From Paenibacillus jilunlii (GTDB taxonomy: Bacteria > Bacillota > Bacilli > Paenibacillales > Paenibacillaceae), in NCBI RefSeq assembly GCF_900102965.1, contig NZ_FNGM01000001.1, positions 726,294-790,293 of the forward strand: a DNA stretch of 64,000 nucleotides, in the 5' to 3' direction. Shown in pieces: positions 17,188 through 26,057 of the stretch. The notes beneath the pieces are model-generated. The model saw only the letters and a program-made list of their open reading frames with translations. It made no database searches and had not been told where the DNA came from. The position numbers were made by a program, and so were the translations under genes. Each line of letters starts with the position of its first letter. The stretch's first letter is position 1.

Positions 17188-18981
17188 CTAAGTCAGCACC
17201 TTGGGCTCGTACTGCTTATCGTATAAATCCCGGTATACTCCGTGCTGCTCCAGGAGCGACTGATGCGTCCCTTCCTCGACAATGGTCCCGGCCTGCACGA
17301 CGAGAATCTGATCCGCCGCCATGATGGTGGAGAGCCGATGGGCGATCACGATGCTGGTCTTCCCCTGCAGCAGGGAATGCATAGCTTGCTGGATATAATA
17401 TTCCGAGGCGGTATCGAGGGAAGAGGTCGCTTCATCCATAATGATGACCGGCGGATTCTTCAGCAGCACACGGGCGATGGAGATCCGCTGCTTCTCGCCT
17501 CCGGACAGCTTGACGCCCCGGTTGCCCACCACGGTATCGTACCCTTCAGGCAGACTCATAATAAAATCATGGATATATGCAGCCTGGCAGGCGGCAATAA
17601 TCCGGGCTTCGCTGGCTCCGGGGTCTGCGTACAGCAGATTCTCCCGGATCGTCCCGTTGAACAGATACGTGTCCTGCGTCACCAGGCCGATCTGCGCACG
17701 AAGCGATTCCAGTGTAAAGTCCCGGATATTACTGTCTCCAATCGTGATGATACCTGAATCTGTTTCATAGAGGCGCGGGATGAGATTGGTAATAGTCGTT
17801 TTGCCTGCTCCGCTGGGGCCGACCAGTGCGGTGAGAGTGCCGGCAGCGGCGGTGAACGAGATTCCGTGCAGCGCTGTTTTATCCGGCTGATAGGCAAAAG
17901 AAACCCCGTGAAAGGCGATATCTCTGCCCGCAGCGCTGATGTGCCGGGCTTCCGGCTTGTCAACAATCAACGGCTTCATGTCAAAATAGTCAAAGATCCG
18001 TTCAAACAGCGCGGCGGAGCGCTTAATATCCACATAGAGATTTGTCATCTGCAGCACAGGTCCGTAAAGTCTGCCCAGCAGAGCGACAAATGCTACGATA
18101 GCCCCTATAGAAAGCTCTCCCCGGATGAACAGATACCCGCCATACAAGTAGATCAGAAGCGGACCGATGCTGGTAAACGTGGACAGAACCATCATGAACC
18201 AGCGGCCGGCCATGGATTGCCGGATTTGCAGGCTGGTGGCCTCCGAGTTGACCGTTTGGAATTTGGTGTACTCTGCAGATTCTTTAGTGAACAGCTTCAT
18301 TAACAGATATCCGCTGATGCTGAGAGTTTCCTGGATGATCTGATTCTGTTCGGAGATTTTTTCCTGGGTCTGCTTAGCCAGCTTCCAGCTGATATTGCCC
18401 ATTTTGCGGGTAGGGACAACGAACAAAGGGATCACAAGAATTCCGAGCAGGGCCAGCTTCCAGTTCATAATGAACAGCGTTACAGTAGTGGAGACGAGAA
18501 TGAACAGATTGCTGGCAAAATTGACCACCGTGTTGCTGAATACGCCCTGGACACCTGAAATATCGCTGGTCATCCGCGTGATCACTTCTCCCTGCTGGAC
18601 CCCGGAGTAGAACTGCAGCGGCATCTTTTGCAGATGGCGGTACATTTGGTTTTTCATATCATAGACAATATGCAGTGAGATGAAAGAATTCAAATAATTC
18701 TGCAGCACACCTAACAGGCCGGAAATGACCGTCGTCCCCAGTGATGCAAGAACAAGCAGAACGAGGAGCCGCATATTTTTATCCGGCAGCGCCTGGTCAA
18801 TAATCTGCTGAATGAACAAGGGGGGCAGAAGGCCAAGGACTGCAGTCATAATCAGCACCGCCATCACGAGCAGGGTCTGCTTCCAATAGGGGATGAAATA
18901 TCCCGCTATGCGCAGCAATAGCGCTTTGCTCAGATTAGCTTTTTTGTTGTCGTCGTCGAATTTCATGCGACCTCGGGACAT
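17188..18981 (-). CDS. ABC-type multidrug exporter, fused TMD-NBD half transporter
   Basis: This 597-residue protein has six predicted membrane helices (residues about 25-310, ABC_membrane type 1 exporter) and a nucleotide-binding domain with Walker A GPSGAGKT (388-395), signature LSGGEKQR, Walker B VIIMDEAT and the H-loop IAHRLS. It should act as a homodimer exporting lipids or hydrophobic drugs, like BmrA or MsbA. It starts 22 bases after the MarR-family regulator and is co-transcribed with it from the promoter at 19489-19517. The MarR partner suggests induction by the exported compound. Confidence 0.88.
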   Translation of the reverse strand: MSRGRMKFDDDNKKANLSKALLLRIAGYFIPYWKQTLLVMAVLIMTAVLGLLPPLFIQQIIDQALPDKNMRLLVLLVLASLGTTVISGLLGVLQNYLNSFISLHIVYDMKNQMYRHLQKMPLQFYSGVQQGEVITRMTSDISGVQGVFSNTVVNFASNLFILVSTTVTLFIMNWKLALLGILVIPLFVVPTRKMGNISWKLAKQTQEKISEQNQIIQETLSISGYLLMKLFTKESAEYTKFQTVNSEATSLQIRQSMAGRWFMMVLSTFTSIGPLLIYLYGGYLFIRGELSIGAIVAFVALLGRLYGPVLQMTNLYVDIKRSAALFERIFDYFDMKPLIVDKPEARHISAAGRDIAFHGVSFAYQPDKTALHGISFTAAAGTLTALVGPSGAGKTTITNLIPRLYETDSGIITIGDSNIRDFTLESLRAQIGLVTQDTYLFNGTIRENLLYADPGASEARIIAACQAAYIHDFIMSLPEGYDTVVGNRGVKLSGGEKQRISIARVLLKNPPVIIMDEATSSLDTASEYYIQQAMHSLLQGKTSIVIAHRLSTIMAADQILVVQAGTIVEEGTHQSLLEQHGVYRDLYDKQYEPKVLT

Positions 18982-19003
18982 CCTATCACCAGCTTCTATA
19001 GAT

Positions 19004-19441
19004 TTAGGGGTTCAGATGCAGCAGCAGCAGCTTGTTCATGTGGATCAGCTGGTTCAGCTCCTGCGCCGAAAATTGCTCCAGGGCTTCGCCCAGCACCTTA
19101 TGGGACCAAGCTTCCTCGTTATACCGCAGGCATAACGCCTCGCCTTCATCCGTGAGATACAGTCTTGTCTCCCTGCGGTCCAGCTCGGAAACTGCGCGGG
19201 TAACCAGCCCCTTAAGCGCGAGGGCGTCGATTTGCAGACTGACCCGGCTTTTGTTGTACACAAGACGTTCCGTAACCTCTTTTTGGGTCTGGCCCGGATG
19301 CTGCCTCAGGAAATTCAGAATGCCGATCTGATGAACAGTCAGCCCAAGGTTGGCCGCACTTTGATGGGCGAGCCGCTTTAGCTGGCGGGCTACCGCAAAA
19401 AACGATTGATACACTTCTATGGTGTGTTCCCGATCCGCCAT
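19004..19441 (-). CDS. MarR-family transcriptional regulator
   Basis: A 145-residue winged-helix protein. The DNA-binding core is GILNFLRQHPGQTQKEVTERL, with the recognition helix near YNKSRVSLQIDAL and the wing around VSELDRRETRLYLTDEGEAL. MarR proteins usually repress their own operon and release DNA on binding a ligand. Here the gene is immediately upstream of the ABC exporter, and an inverted repeat, GTTTA and TAAAC spaced by five bases, overlaps the -10 region of its promoter, which supports autorepression. Confidence 0.88.
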   Translation of the reverse strand: MADREHTIEVYQSFFAVARQLKRLAHQSAANLGLTVHQIGILNFLRQHPGQTQKEVTERLVYNKSRVSLQIDALALKGLVTRAVSELDRRETRLYLTDEGEALCLRYNEEAWSHKVLGEALEQFSAQELNQLIHMNKLLLLHLNP

Positions 19442-19482
19442 GCTGCACCTTCCTTTACTAAAAAAAGTTACCGCTGTAAACT

Positions 19483-19517
19483 GTTTATAAAGTAAACTAA
19501 TCAGGCTGCAATGTCAA
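19483..19517 (-). promoter_or_regulatory. Promoter and probable MarR operator of the exporter operon
   Basis: On the minus strand TTGACA (19517-19512) and TACTTT (19494-19489) are spaced by 17 bp. The palindrome GTTTA, five bases, TAAAC (19483-19497) covers the -10 box, so binding there would block RNA polymerase. The repeated TTTAC-like halves nearby (19476-19480) may form a second site. Confidence 0.65.
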
Positions 19518-19588
19518 GGCTGTATCTGACGGAAAGTACTATAATACCGTTGTGATGGGCAGATGGCGCTGAGGGGATTTGGATGTTA

Positions 19589-19635
19589 GAAAAAAAGCAC
19601 AGCGCCGTACCGTAAGCGGCAGCTGTGCTTTTTTG
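19589..19635 (-). terminator. Terminator of the thi operon
   Basis: AAAAGCACAGC (19593-19603) and GCTGTGCTTTT (19622-19632) form a stem flanked by an A-run on one side and a T-run on the other. It lies just beyond the thiE stop and can act in both directions. Confidence 0.85.
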
Positions 19636-19657
19636 TTATGGGAACCCGACTTCGCTG

Positions 19658-20314
19658 CTACTGCTGAATTACCCGCAGAAAATTCCGGGCAGCTTCCCTA
19701 ATGTCGGCGGCTCCGGCGATTGCGGAGATCACAGAGATTCCGTCAGCACCCGCCTGGATTACTGGCCGCGCATTGTCCACCGTGATTCCGCCGATGCCAA
19801 CGAGTGGAATGGTAAGTCCGCTGCGGCGCAGCTCCTCAATCACTCCTGTTCCTTGAACTGCTTCAGCATCGTCCTTGGAGGAAGTAGGATACACCGGCCC
19901 GACTCCCAAGTAGTCCGCCCCGTCGGCAATGGCCTGCTGTGCTTCCTTCAGGTTATGGGCGGAGACACCGATGATTTTGTGCGCTCCCATCCGCTCCCGG
20001 AGGGAACGTGCCGGGGCATCATTCTGTCCCATATGCACACCGTCTGCATCCAGGGCAACGGCCAGTTCGATGTCATCGTTTACGATAAAAGGTATCTTGC
20101 GCTCCCGGCACTTCTGCTGGAGCTGCTGGGCAAGCTCAACATATGCCTGCCCGGAGAATGCTGCGCTGCCTTTTTCACGGTACTGGAACAAAGTGATCCC
20201 GCCGTCCATCGCTTCAGCGAGTGTCTCCAGTGGAGTTCTCTTGCAGTTCACACTGCCCATGATGAAGTACAGCTTTAGCAGTCTGCGCACATGCTCGCTA
20301 TCCATACGCTGCAT
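19658..20314 (-). CDS. thiE: Thiamine-phosphate synthase
   Basis: ThiE joins hydroxymethylpyrimidine diphosphate to hydroxyethylthiazole phosphate to make thiamine monophosphate. The 218-residue TIM barrel shows the family motifs FQYREKGSAAFSG (near residues 43-55), FIVNDDIELA, DADGVHMGQNDAPA, GVSAHN, YLGVGPVYPTSSKDDA, VGIGGITVDNA and the phosphate-binding GADGISVISAI. It is the last gene of the operon; its ATG overlaps the thiD stop by one base, behind AAGGGGGC. Confidence 0.95.
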   Translation of the reverse strand: MQRMDSEHVRRLLKLYFIMGSVNCKRTPLETLAEAMDGGITLFQYREKGSAAFSGQAYVELAQQLQQKCRERKIPFIVNDDIELAVALDADGVHMGQNDAPARSLRERMGAHKIIGVSAHNLKEAQQAIADGADYLGVGPVYPTSSKDDAEAVQGTGVIEELRRSGLTIPLVGIGGITVDNARPVIQAGADGISVISAIAGAADIREAARNFLRVIQQ

Positions 20315-21144
20315 TAGCGCTGCCCCCTTAGTCTGTTCTGATAGGCAAAGTGATTCGTCGGACCGTGTCCGGCACCTATATTGAGTCCGTCTTCAATAGC
20401 TGCCTGGATAAAAGCCTTGGCGGTATGAACCGCCTGCGGAACTAAATGGCCTAGTGCCAATCCGGCCGCGAGAGCTGCGGAAAAGGTGCAGCCGGTTCCA
20501 TGCGTGTGCCTGGTAGCAATCCGGGGACTCTGTAAATAAATGAACTGTTCACCATCATATAGAAGGTCAGTCACCTGTGCTCCTTCCTCATCGTGACCGC
20601 CCTTGAGGATCACATACCGCGGTCCCATGGCGTGGACAAGCCTGGCTGCGGCTTCCCGGTCAGCCATGCCGGAGATCTTCATCCCGGTCAGAATTTCTGC
20701 TTCAGGGATATTGGGAGTGATAACTAAGGATAACGGCAGCAGATGGGCAATCAAAGCCTGAACGGCTTCCTGCTGAAGCAGGGGAGAACCTCCTTTGGCA
20801 ACCATGACCGGATCGACTACCAGCTTAGTCCAGCCATATTGCCGGAATTTTTGGGCAACGGTGCGGATGAGCCCGCTGCTGAACAGCATGCCGGTTTTAA
20901 CGGCATCGGGTGTAAGATCCGCCCCGATGGAATCGAGCTGTGCGGCAACGGCTTCCGCTTCCAGCGGATACACGCCTTGGACCCCCAGGGTGTTCTGGGC
21001 GGTCACTGCGGTGAGCGCAGACATGCCATATACACCCAGCTCCTGAAAGGTTTTGAGATCCGCCTGGATACCGGCGCCGCCTCCGCTGTCAGAGCCGGCG
21101 ACCGTCAAAGCCTTAATAACTTTAGTTCTATTTGAGTCTGTCAT
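20314..21144 (-). CDS. thiD: Hydroxymethylpyrimidine/phosphomethylpyrimidine kinase
   Basis: ThiD phosphorylates HMP twice to give HMP diphosphate, the pyrimidine substrate of ThiE. This 276-residue ribokinase-fold protein begins with KALTVAGSDSGGGAGIQADL and has the kinase motif THGTGCTFSAALAAGLALG with the catalytic region near residue 220. The start at 21144 follows AAAGGAGAC; a longer in-frame extension to 21231 would run into the thiM coding region and has no ribosome site. It sits 31 bases after thiM and overlaps thiE by one base. Confidence 0.94.
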   Translation of the reverse strand: MTDSNRTKVIKALTVAGSDSGGGAGIQADLKTFQELGVYGMSALTAVTAQNTLGVQGVYPLEAEAVAAQLDSIGADLTPDAVKTGMLFSSGLIRTVAQKFRQYGWTKLVVDPVMVAKGGSPLLQQEAVQALIAHLLPLSLVITPNIPEAEILTGMKISGMADREAAARLVHAMGPRYVILKGGHDEEGAQVTDLLYDGEQFIYLQSPRIATRHTHGTGCTFSAALAAGLALGHLVPQAVHTAKAFIQAAIEDGLNIGAGHGPTNHFAYQNRLRGQR

Positions 21145-21175
21145 CGCGAAGTCTCCTTTGGTGAAGCTGTGGTGA

Positions 21176-21973
21176 TTAATGTTCCAGCCGCTGAATACGG
21201 GAGCGTGCAGCATATACTTCTGGAGTAACAAGGGCTAATTGATTCAGGAATTCAACCTGGAAGCTGCCCGGCCCCTGCATGCGGCTCCGTTCTTCGGCGA
21301 TTTCCGCAGCTACACCATAGAAGGAGAGAGCTTCGGCAGCAGCTTCCAGCCAGGCCCCTTCGCTGGCTGCGAGGAACGCGCCCACGACTGCACTGAGCAG
21401 GCAGCCGGTGCCGGTAACCTTTGTCAGAACCGGATGGCCGTTGCTGACCACATAGGTGGTGCTGCCATCCGTGATAACATCTTCCTTGCCGGTGACAATC
21501 ACCACGCACTTCAGCTTCAGCGCGGCTTGTACAGCCAAAGCGGCCACATCGCCGTCACCGGCTCCGGCATCCACGCCTTTGATGCTCCAGCTCTCGCCGA
21601 CGACATGGGCCACTTCCGCGACATTGCCGCGCAGCGCGGTAATCTGCATATGGTTGACCAGCTTATGGGTAACGTCGGTGCGGTAAGCAGTGGCTCCTGC
21701 ACCCACGGGGTCAAGCACGACCGGCACGTTATGGCGGTTCGCAGCCTTGCCTGCCAGCAGCATGGATTCAATGGCATAATCATTCAATGTGCCGATGTTC
21801 AGCACAACCGCGCCCGACATGGCGGCGATATCCGCGACTTCTTCATGCGCGTCAGCCATAAAAGGTGAAGCCCCCAGCGCCAGCAGCCCGTTGGCGCTGA
21901 AATTCGCGACTACAATATTAGTAATGTTGTGCACCAGCGGATTGCTGGCCCGCACTTTGGATAAGAAAGACAT
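21176..21973 (-). CDS. thiM: Hydroxyethylthiazole kinase
   Basis: ThiM phosphorylates hydroxyethylthiazole (THZ), a salvage step that supplies the thiazole half of thiamine. The 265-residue protein carries the family motifs [21 protein letters not shown] (near residues 11-31), [13 protein letters not shown] and [15 protein letters not shown]. It starts with ATG behind AGGAGG (21981-21986). It is preceded by 128 bases after thiY that hold no gene; a secondary promoter there is possible. The presence of ThiM, and the absence of thiazole synthesis genes in this operon, points to salvage. Confidence 0.94.
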   Translation of the reverse strand: MSFLSKVRASNPLVHNITNIVVANFSANGLLALGASPFMADAHEEVADIAAMSGAVVLNIGTLNDYAIESMLLAGKAANRHNVPVVLDPVGAGATAYRTDVTHKLVNHMQITALRGNVAEVAHVVGESWSIKGVDAGAGDGDVAALAVQAALKLKCVVIVTGKEDVITDGSTTYVVSNGHPVLTKVTGTGCLLSAVVGAFLAASEGAWLEAAAEALSFYGVAAEIAEERSRMQGPGSFQVEFLNQLALVTPEVYAARSRIQRLEH

Positions 21974-22101
21974 GAAGATTCCTCCTAAAAGTTATGTGAT
22001 TGCAGACTTCTTCGATTACACTTCGTATAAAGATGGCTTCGCAAGCATACGGCTTTTTTTGCCTAACTTTAAGCAATCAAATGTATAAAATGCAACACAC
22101 T

Positions 22102-23154
22102 TCACAAATTAATAAAAGCCTCCTGCGCCTTGAAATCGCCATTCAGCAGTCCGTTCTCATTCAGCCAGGTCTTAACCTTCTCCCATGATGCAGGGTCCTG
22201 ATAGCCAAACGGTTCATCGCCGGCATCCATCAGGGGAAGCAGCAGCTCAAGGCTTTTGGTTTCGATGTCTTTGTCCAGGGGAGCAGTAGCATCCTCATGA
22301 GCCATCAGAAGGTCCAGCGCCTCCTGCGGGTGCTCGGCAACAAATTGCTGTCCTTTGCGTGCCGCTGCTATGAACTTCCCGATGTATCCTTCAGAATTTT
22401 GCAAGCCCAGATCGCTTGCAACCAGAACCAGTTCGTAGTAGTCGGGAACGCCGTAATCCGTAGGGTCCAGCGAAATGACCGGATGCCCTTCCTTTTCCAG
22501 AATCAGCTGCTCATGGTTAATAAATCCGCCGATAATTCCGTCCACCCGTCCGGTCGAAAGGGCCGGAATCAGGTCAAAACCCACATCGGTCAGCTTCACT
22601 GCGGACGGATCGCCGCCATCGCTTTTGACCATTGTTTTCAGCATAGCTTCGTACAAGGGGATCGAAGAATATCCGGCATTTTTCCCTGCCAGCTCTTTCG
22701 GGCTTTTGATCCCGCTGTCCGCCGGTACCATCAGATGGTTCAGCGGATGCCGGACGATTGCGGCGACAGCCTTCACCGGGATCTGTTCTCCACGGGCCAT
22801 CAGCACCTGCGGCTGGTAGCTTAAGGCCAGATCGGCTTTGCCGGCAGCTACCAGCTTCAGGGCATCATTGCTGTCTGCGGGCATCTGGATATCAACATCC
22901 AGGCCTTCCTCTTCGAAATAGCCCTTCTGCTGTGCAGCGTACAGGAAGGAGTGAACGGCGTTCGGATACCAGTCGAGCATAATCGTCAGCTTGTGGGGCT
23001 GCTGGGCGTGATCTGCTGAAGCGGAGCTGGCTGGAGCAGCATTGCTGCCGCCTCCACAGCCGCTTACAGCAAGGGTAAGGCATAGAAGCAGCGATAGGGA
23101 GAGCAAGGAGAGCTTCGTTTTACTAACAGAATGTCCTGAGGGAAAGATGTTCAT
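22102..23154 (-). CDS. thiY: Thiamine-precursor ABC transporter, substrate-binding lipoprotein
   Basis: A 350-residue NMT1/THI5-like binding protein. After a signal segment, the lipobox VSGC gives the acylated Cys at about residue 33. The mature part starts KLTIMLDWYPNAVHSFLYAAQQKGYFEEEGLDV, the typical pyrimidine-binding fold, with FINHEQLILEKEG and DYGVPDYYELVLVAS further on. In B. subtilis ThiY binds formylaminopyrimidine, a salvageable thiamine breakdown product. It overlaps thiX by four bases and belongs to the riboswitch-controlled operon. The exact pyrimidine ligand here is inferred. Confidence 0.9.
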   Translation of the reverse strand: MNIFPSGHSVSKTKLSLLSLSLLLCLTLAVSGCGGGSNAAPASSASADHAQQPHKLTIMLDWYPNAVHSFLYAAQQKGYFEEEGLDVDIQMPADSNDALKLVAAGKADLALSYQPQVLMARGEQIPVKAVAAIVRHPLNHLMVPADSGIKSPKELAGKNAGYSSIPLYEAMLKTMVKSDGGDPSAVKLTDVGFDLIPALSTGRVDGIIGGFINHEQLILEKEGHPVISLDPTDYGVPDYYELVLVASDLGLQNSEGYIGKFIAAARKGQQFVAEHPQEALDLLMAHEDATAPLDKDIETKSLELLLPLMDAGDEPFGYQDPASWEKVKTWLNENGLLNGDFKAQEAFINL

Positions 23155-23927
23155 CGGTGAATGCCTCTTTTCTGCAATATAATGTTTTCGAGCAGCTTAA
23201 TACTTAAGAACAGAATGATACCGAGTGCGGATAAAAGAAATACAGCGGCGAACATCTCTGCACTTTGCAGATTGCCCGCCATCCGGCGGCTGAAATACCC
23301 GAGCCCCCGGCTGCCGCCCAGCCATTCCCCAATCGTTGCGCCAATCACACAGTAGACCATAGAGAGCTTGAGTCCCGAAAAGAGCGAGGGCAGTGCCGGA
23401 GGAATCTGGGTTTTCCGCAGAATCTGCCAGCGGTTCGCACCAAGTGTGAGCAGCAGCTCTTTGTACACCGCTCCGCTCTTGTGCAAACCGTCATAAGTGC
23501 CGATGACGACCGGAAAAAAAGCAGTCAGAAAGACCACCGCCACCTTGCTCCACAGCGTATAACCAAACCACATTATAAAAATGGGGGAGAGCGCGATCAG
23601 CGGAATCGTCTGGCTGATGACCAGTATAGGGTACAGCGCCTTCTCCAGCGGAGAGAACATATGCATTCCGGTACCCAGCAGCACACCGCAGCACACGGAC
23701 AGCACAAACCCCAGCAGCACCTCCTGCAGCGTAGCGGGCAAATGTTCTCTAAAGAGCAGCAGTCTCTGCTCCAACATTGCCGTCCATATGGCCGTAGGGG
23801 CCGGAAGAATGAAGGCAGGGACAAGCTTCAGCCGGGCGGCGCTTTCCCAGACGGCAAGAGTCAGCAGTACCAGCAGGGCAAAGGGGCCATATTCGTGCAA
23901 AAACTTTTTAAGATATGTACGTGTCAT
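23151..23927 (-). CDS. thiX: Thiamine-precursor ABC transporter, permease
   Basis: This 258-residue inner-membrane protein has about six helices and the permease motif with an EAA-like loop: YKELLLTLGANRWQILRKTQIPPALP. It forms the channel for ThiY-delivered pyrimidine. The ATG at 23927 follows GGAGG six bases upstream and overlaps the end of thiZ by 20 bases; an upstream ATG at 23975 would lie deep inside thiZ. Its stop overlaps the thiY start. Confidence 0.9.
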   Translation of the reverse strand: MTRTYLKKFLHEYGPFALLVLLTLAVWESAARLKLVPAFILPAPTAIWTAMLEQRLLLFREHLPATLQEVLLGFVLSVCCGVLLGTGMHMFSPLEKALYPILVISQTIPLIALSPIFIMWFGYTLWSKVAVVFLTAFFPVVIGTYDGLHKSGAVYKELLLTLGANRWQILRKTQIPPALPSLFSGLKLSMVYCVIGATIGEWLGGSRGLGYFSRRMAGNLQSAEMFAAVFLLSALGIILFLSIKLLENIILQKRGIHR

Positions 23928-24675
23928 ACAGCCTCCGCTCCAAATCCGCCCGTAAAGCAGCAAAATGCGGTTCATAGTTCATGCGGTAATGCCTGGGTCG
24001 CGGAAGATCCACCAGGAATTCCTGTACACCGCCGCCAGCACCGCCGGACATTAGATAGATCCGGTCACTGAGCAGGAGTGCCTCCTCCAGATCGTGGGTG
24101 ATGAACAGCACAGTCTGTTCCAGACTGCCCCACAGCTCCAGCAGCCAGCGGTGGAGCCCGCGTTTGGTGATGGCATCCAGTGCTCCGAAGGGTTCATCCA
24201 AAAGCATAAGCTTATGGCCGGCAGCCAGCGTCCGCAGCATAGCGGTCCGCTGGCGCATTCCGCCGGACAGCTCGTGCGGATAACGCTGCTCTGTACCTTC
24301 CAGGCCAAAACGCTCCAGCATATTGCGGATATTCCTTACCGCTTCCGTTTTGCTGCCTGTTCTGTTCAGCTCCCAGGGCAGCAGGCAGTTGTCCAGCACA
24401 GTTCTCCAGGGAAGCAGCAGATCCTGCTGTGGCATATAGGCAATCCGGCCCAGGCGTAGGGATGGATCGGAGGATATCGTTCCGAGAACATTAAGGTCAC
24501 CGCCGGTGTGCTGAAGCAATCCGGCGATGATTTTAAATAGTGTGCTTTTGCCGCAGCCGCTGGCACCAACCAGAGAAACGAATTCCCCTTGGCGCACATT
24601 CATTGACAGTCCGCTGAATACCGGAGCCTCTGGAGATGTGCTGAAAGAATAGGACAGGTTCGTCATTGAGATCAT
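23908..24675 (-). CDS. thiZ: Thiamine-precursor ABC transporter, ATPase
   Basis: A 255-residue ABC ATPase with Walker A GASGCGKST, Q-loop PQQDLLLPW, signature LSGGMRQR, Walker B LMLLDEPFGALD and His-switch ITHD. It powers ThiXY uptake. The start is uncertain: ATG at 24675 lies 16 bases after AAGGAGG, and 24666 is also possible, but the frame open up to 24810 runs back through the leader terminator and must be noncoding there. It is the first gene behind the TPP riboswitch. Confidence 0.88.
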   Translation of the reverse strand: MISMTNLSYSFSTSPEAPVFSGLSMNVRQGEFVSLVGASGCGKSTLFKIIAGLLQHTGGDLNVLGTISSDPSLRLGRIAYMPQQDLLLPWRTVLDNCLLPWELNRTGSKTEAVRNIRNMLERFGLEGTEQRYPHELSGGMRQRTAMLRTLAAGHKLMLLDEPFGALDAITKRGLHRWLLELWGSLEQTVLFITHDLEEALLLSDRIYLMSGGAGGGVQEFLVDLPRPRHYRMNYEPHFAALRADLERRLYDTYIS

Positions 24676-24715
24676 ATTCGTATGTGCTAAGCCTCCTTTC
24701 ATATGCACGGCAACA

Positions 24716-24758
24716 CAATAAAGACCCATCCGTCTCCGAGTGGAGACAAATGGGTCTG
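24716..24758 (-). terminator. Leader terminator of the thi operon
   Basis: On the minus strand GACCCATT, then GTCTCC, pairs with GGAGAC, then GATGGGTC (24758-24723) around ACTC, followed by TTTATT. It lies between the TPP aptamer and thiZ and is the expected expression platform: TPP binding favours this hairpin and stops transcription. Confidence 0.8.
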
Positions 24759-24803
24759 AAAGGTTCAGGCAGTAGACGTATAGCGGCACCGCTGATCGTT
24801 TCT

Positions 24804-24896
24804 GTTCCACTTCCCTCCGCTGGTATGATCCAGATCAGGTTCCAAGGGTCCGAAGCTTCACGCTTCGTCTCAGTCGGCAGACTCCCCTAGTGAAAT
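24804..24896 (-). promoter_or_regulatory. TPP (THI-box) riboswitch
   Basis: The minus strand carries the diagnostic THI elements in order: CTAGGGGAG (from 24890), CTGAGAC, an optional hairpin GAAGCGTGAAGCTTC, then GGACCCTTGGAACCTGATC, TGGATCATACCAGCG and GAGGGAAGTG. These are the pyrimidine- and pyrophosphate-sensing halves of the thiamine pyrophosphate aptamer. It controls thiZ-thiX-thiY-thiM-thiD-thiE through the terminator just downstream. Confidence 0.96.
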
Positions 24897-25034
24897 AGCA
24901 GGTCAATATTGAATTTGCAATTGCTAATTAATATAGCATATTCAGGCGTGTTGTCAAAGCATCTAACCTCAGGAAGGCCGGGTTCGCTGTTTGCATGATT
25001 CGGACTCAAGCGCGTTAAAACGGTTACATTATAA

Positions 25035-25055
25035 TTCCGATGTTTATAATCGGAA
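25035..25055. promoter_or_regulatory. Inverted repeat upstream of the cystine transporter promoter
   Basis: TTCCGAT and ATCGGAA are exact inverted repeats separated by seven bases, ending seven bases before the -35 box. The flanking ATAATTCC and GGAA ends resemble the CymR-type (Rrf2-family) sites that govern cystine uptake in Bacillus, but I cannot run a motif comparison. Confidence 0.45.
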
Positions 25056-25061
25056 AAGTTC

Positions 25062-25091
25062 TTGACTCCGCTGACATGACGGTGTTACTAT
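25062..25091 (+). promoter_or_regulatory. Promoter of the tcyABC-like operon
   Basis: TTGACT (25062-25067) and TACTAT (25086-25091) with an 18-bp spacer, 56 bp before the start codon of the binding protein. Confidence 0.6.
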
Positions 25092-25146
25092 TCAACTTGC
25101 CGGGACAGCCGGAATATACAGAGATGATGAGAGGGGTTAACTATTA

Positions 25147-25998
25147 ATGAAAAAACTAAGTCTGACAATCCTGATGCTGCTTACGGTGGTACTGGTAGCG
25201 GCATGTGGCAATAATACCAAGAATGCAGCAGGAAATAATACAACAGCCGAGTCCTCCGCGGCTCCGACAGCAGAAGCTTCAGCTCCTGCGGAACAGAACA
25301 GTCTGGATGCGATCAAAGCAAGCGGCAAGCTCCGTATCGGAACCGAGGGTACCTATGCGCCGTTTACTTTCCATGATGCCTCAGGCAAACTTACCGGATT
25401 TGATGTGGAGATCGCTGAAGAGGTGGCCAAGCGGCTGGGAGTGAAAGCGGAATTTTTCGAAACCCAATGGGACGGGATTTTTGCCGGGATGGATGCCAAG
25501 CGCTTTGATGTTATTTTCAATGAAGTTTCGATTACGGATGAGCGTAAGGTGAAATATGATTTCTCCGATCCGTACATTGTCTCCAAGGCGGTATTGATCG
25601 TTGGCGAGAAGAATGAAGACATCAAGACTTTTGCGGATCTGAAAGGCAAGAAAGCCGGCCAGTCTCTTACCAGCAATCTGTCCGATATCGCCCGTGAGAA
25701 CGGTGCGGAGCTTGTGGTCACCGACGGCTTCAACCAGGCGATTGACCTGTTGACCTCCGGCCGGATTGATGCAACTGTGAATGACGGACTGTCCTACCTG
25801 GATCTGAAGAAGCAGAAGCCGGATGTTAAAATTAAGGTTGTCGACGAAATCGCCGAGGGTTCCCAGAGCGCCGCTGTCTTCCTTAAGGGCAACGATGAGC
25901 TGGTAGCTGCAGTGAGTGAAGCATTGACAGCTATGAAAAGCGACGGCACGTACCTGAAGATTTCCGAGAAATATTTCGGTGCTGACGTTTCCAAATAA
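25147..25998 (+). CDS. tcyA: Cystine-type ABC transporter substrate-binding lipoprotein
   Basis: A 283-residue solute-binding protein of family 3. The signal peptide ends with the lipobox VAAC (Cys at about residue 20), followed by a Ser/Ala/Glu linker. The core KLRIGTEGTYAPFTF, LTGFDVEIAEEVAKRLG, ETQWDGIFAGMDAKRFDV, YDFSDPY and GQSLTSN closely parallels B. subtilis TcyA, which binds L-cystine. A ribosome site GAGAGGGG precedes the ATG. The permease and ATPase follow in order. Confidence 0.85.
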   Translation: MKKLSLTILMLLTVVLVAACGNNTKNAAGNNTTAESSAAPTAEASAPAEQNSLDAIKASGKLRIGTEGTYAPFTFHDASGKLTGFDVEIAEEVAKRLGVKAEFFETQWDGIFAGMDAKRFDVIFNEVSITDERKVKYDFSDPYIVSKAVLIVGEKNEDIKTFADLKGKKAGQSLTSNLSDIARENGAELVVTDGFNQAIDLLTSGRIDATVNDGLSYLDLKKQKPDVKIKVVDEIAEGSQSAAVFLKGNDELVAAVSEALTAMKSDGTYLKISEKYFGADVSK

Positions 25999-26057
25999 TA
26001 ACGGATGGACCAGGCGGCTGCGGCCGCCCGAAGTCCGAAGAAGGATGTCTGATCGCA

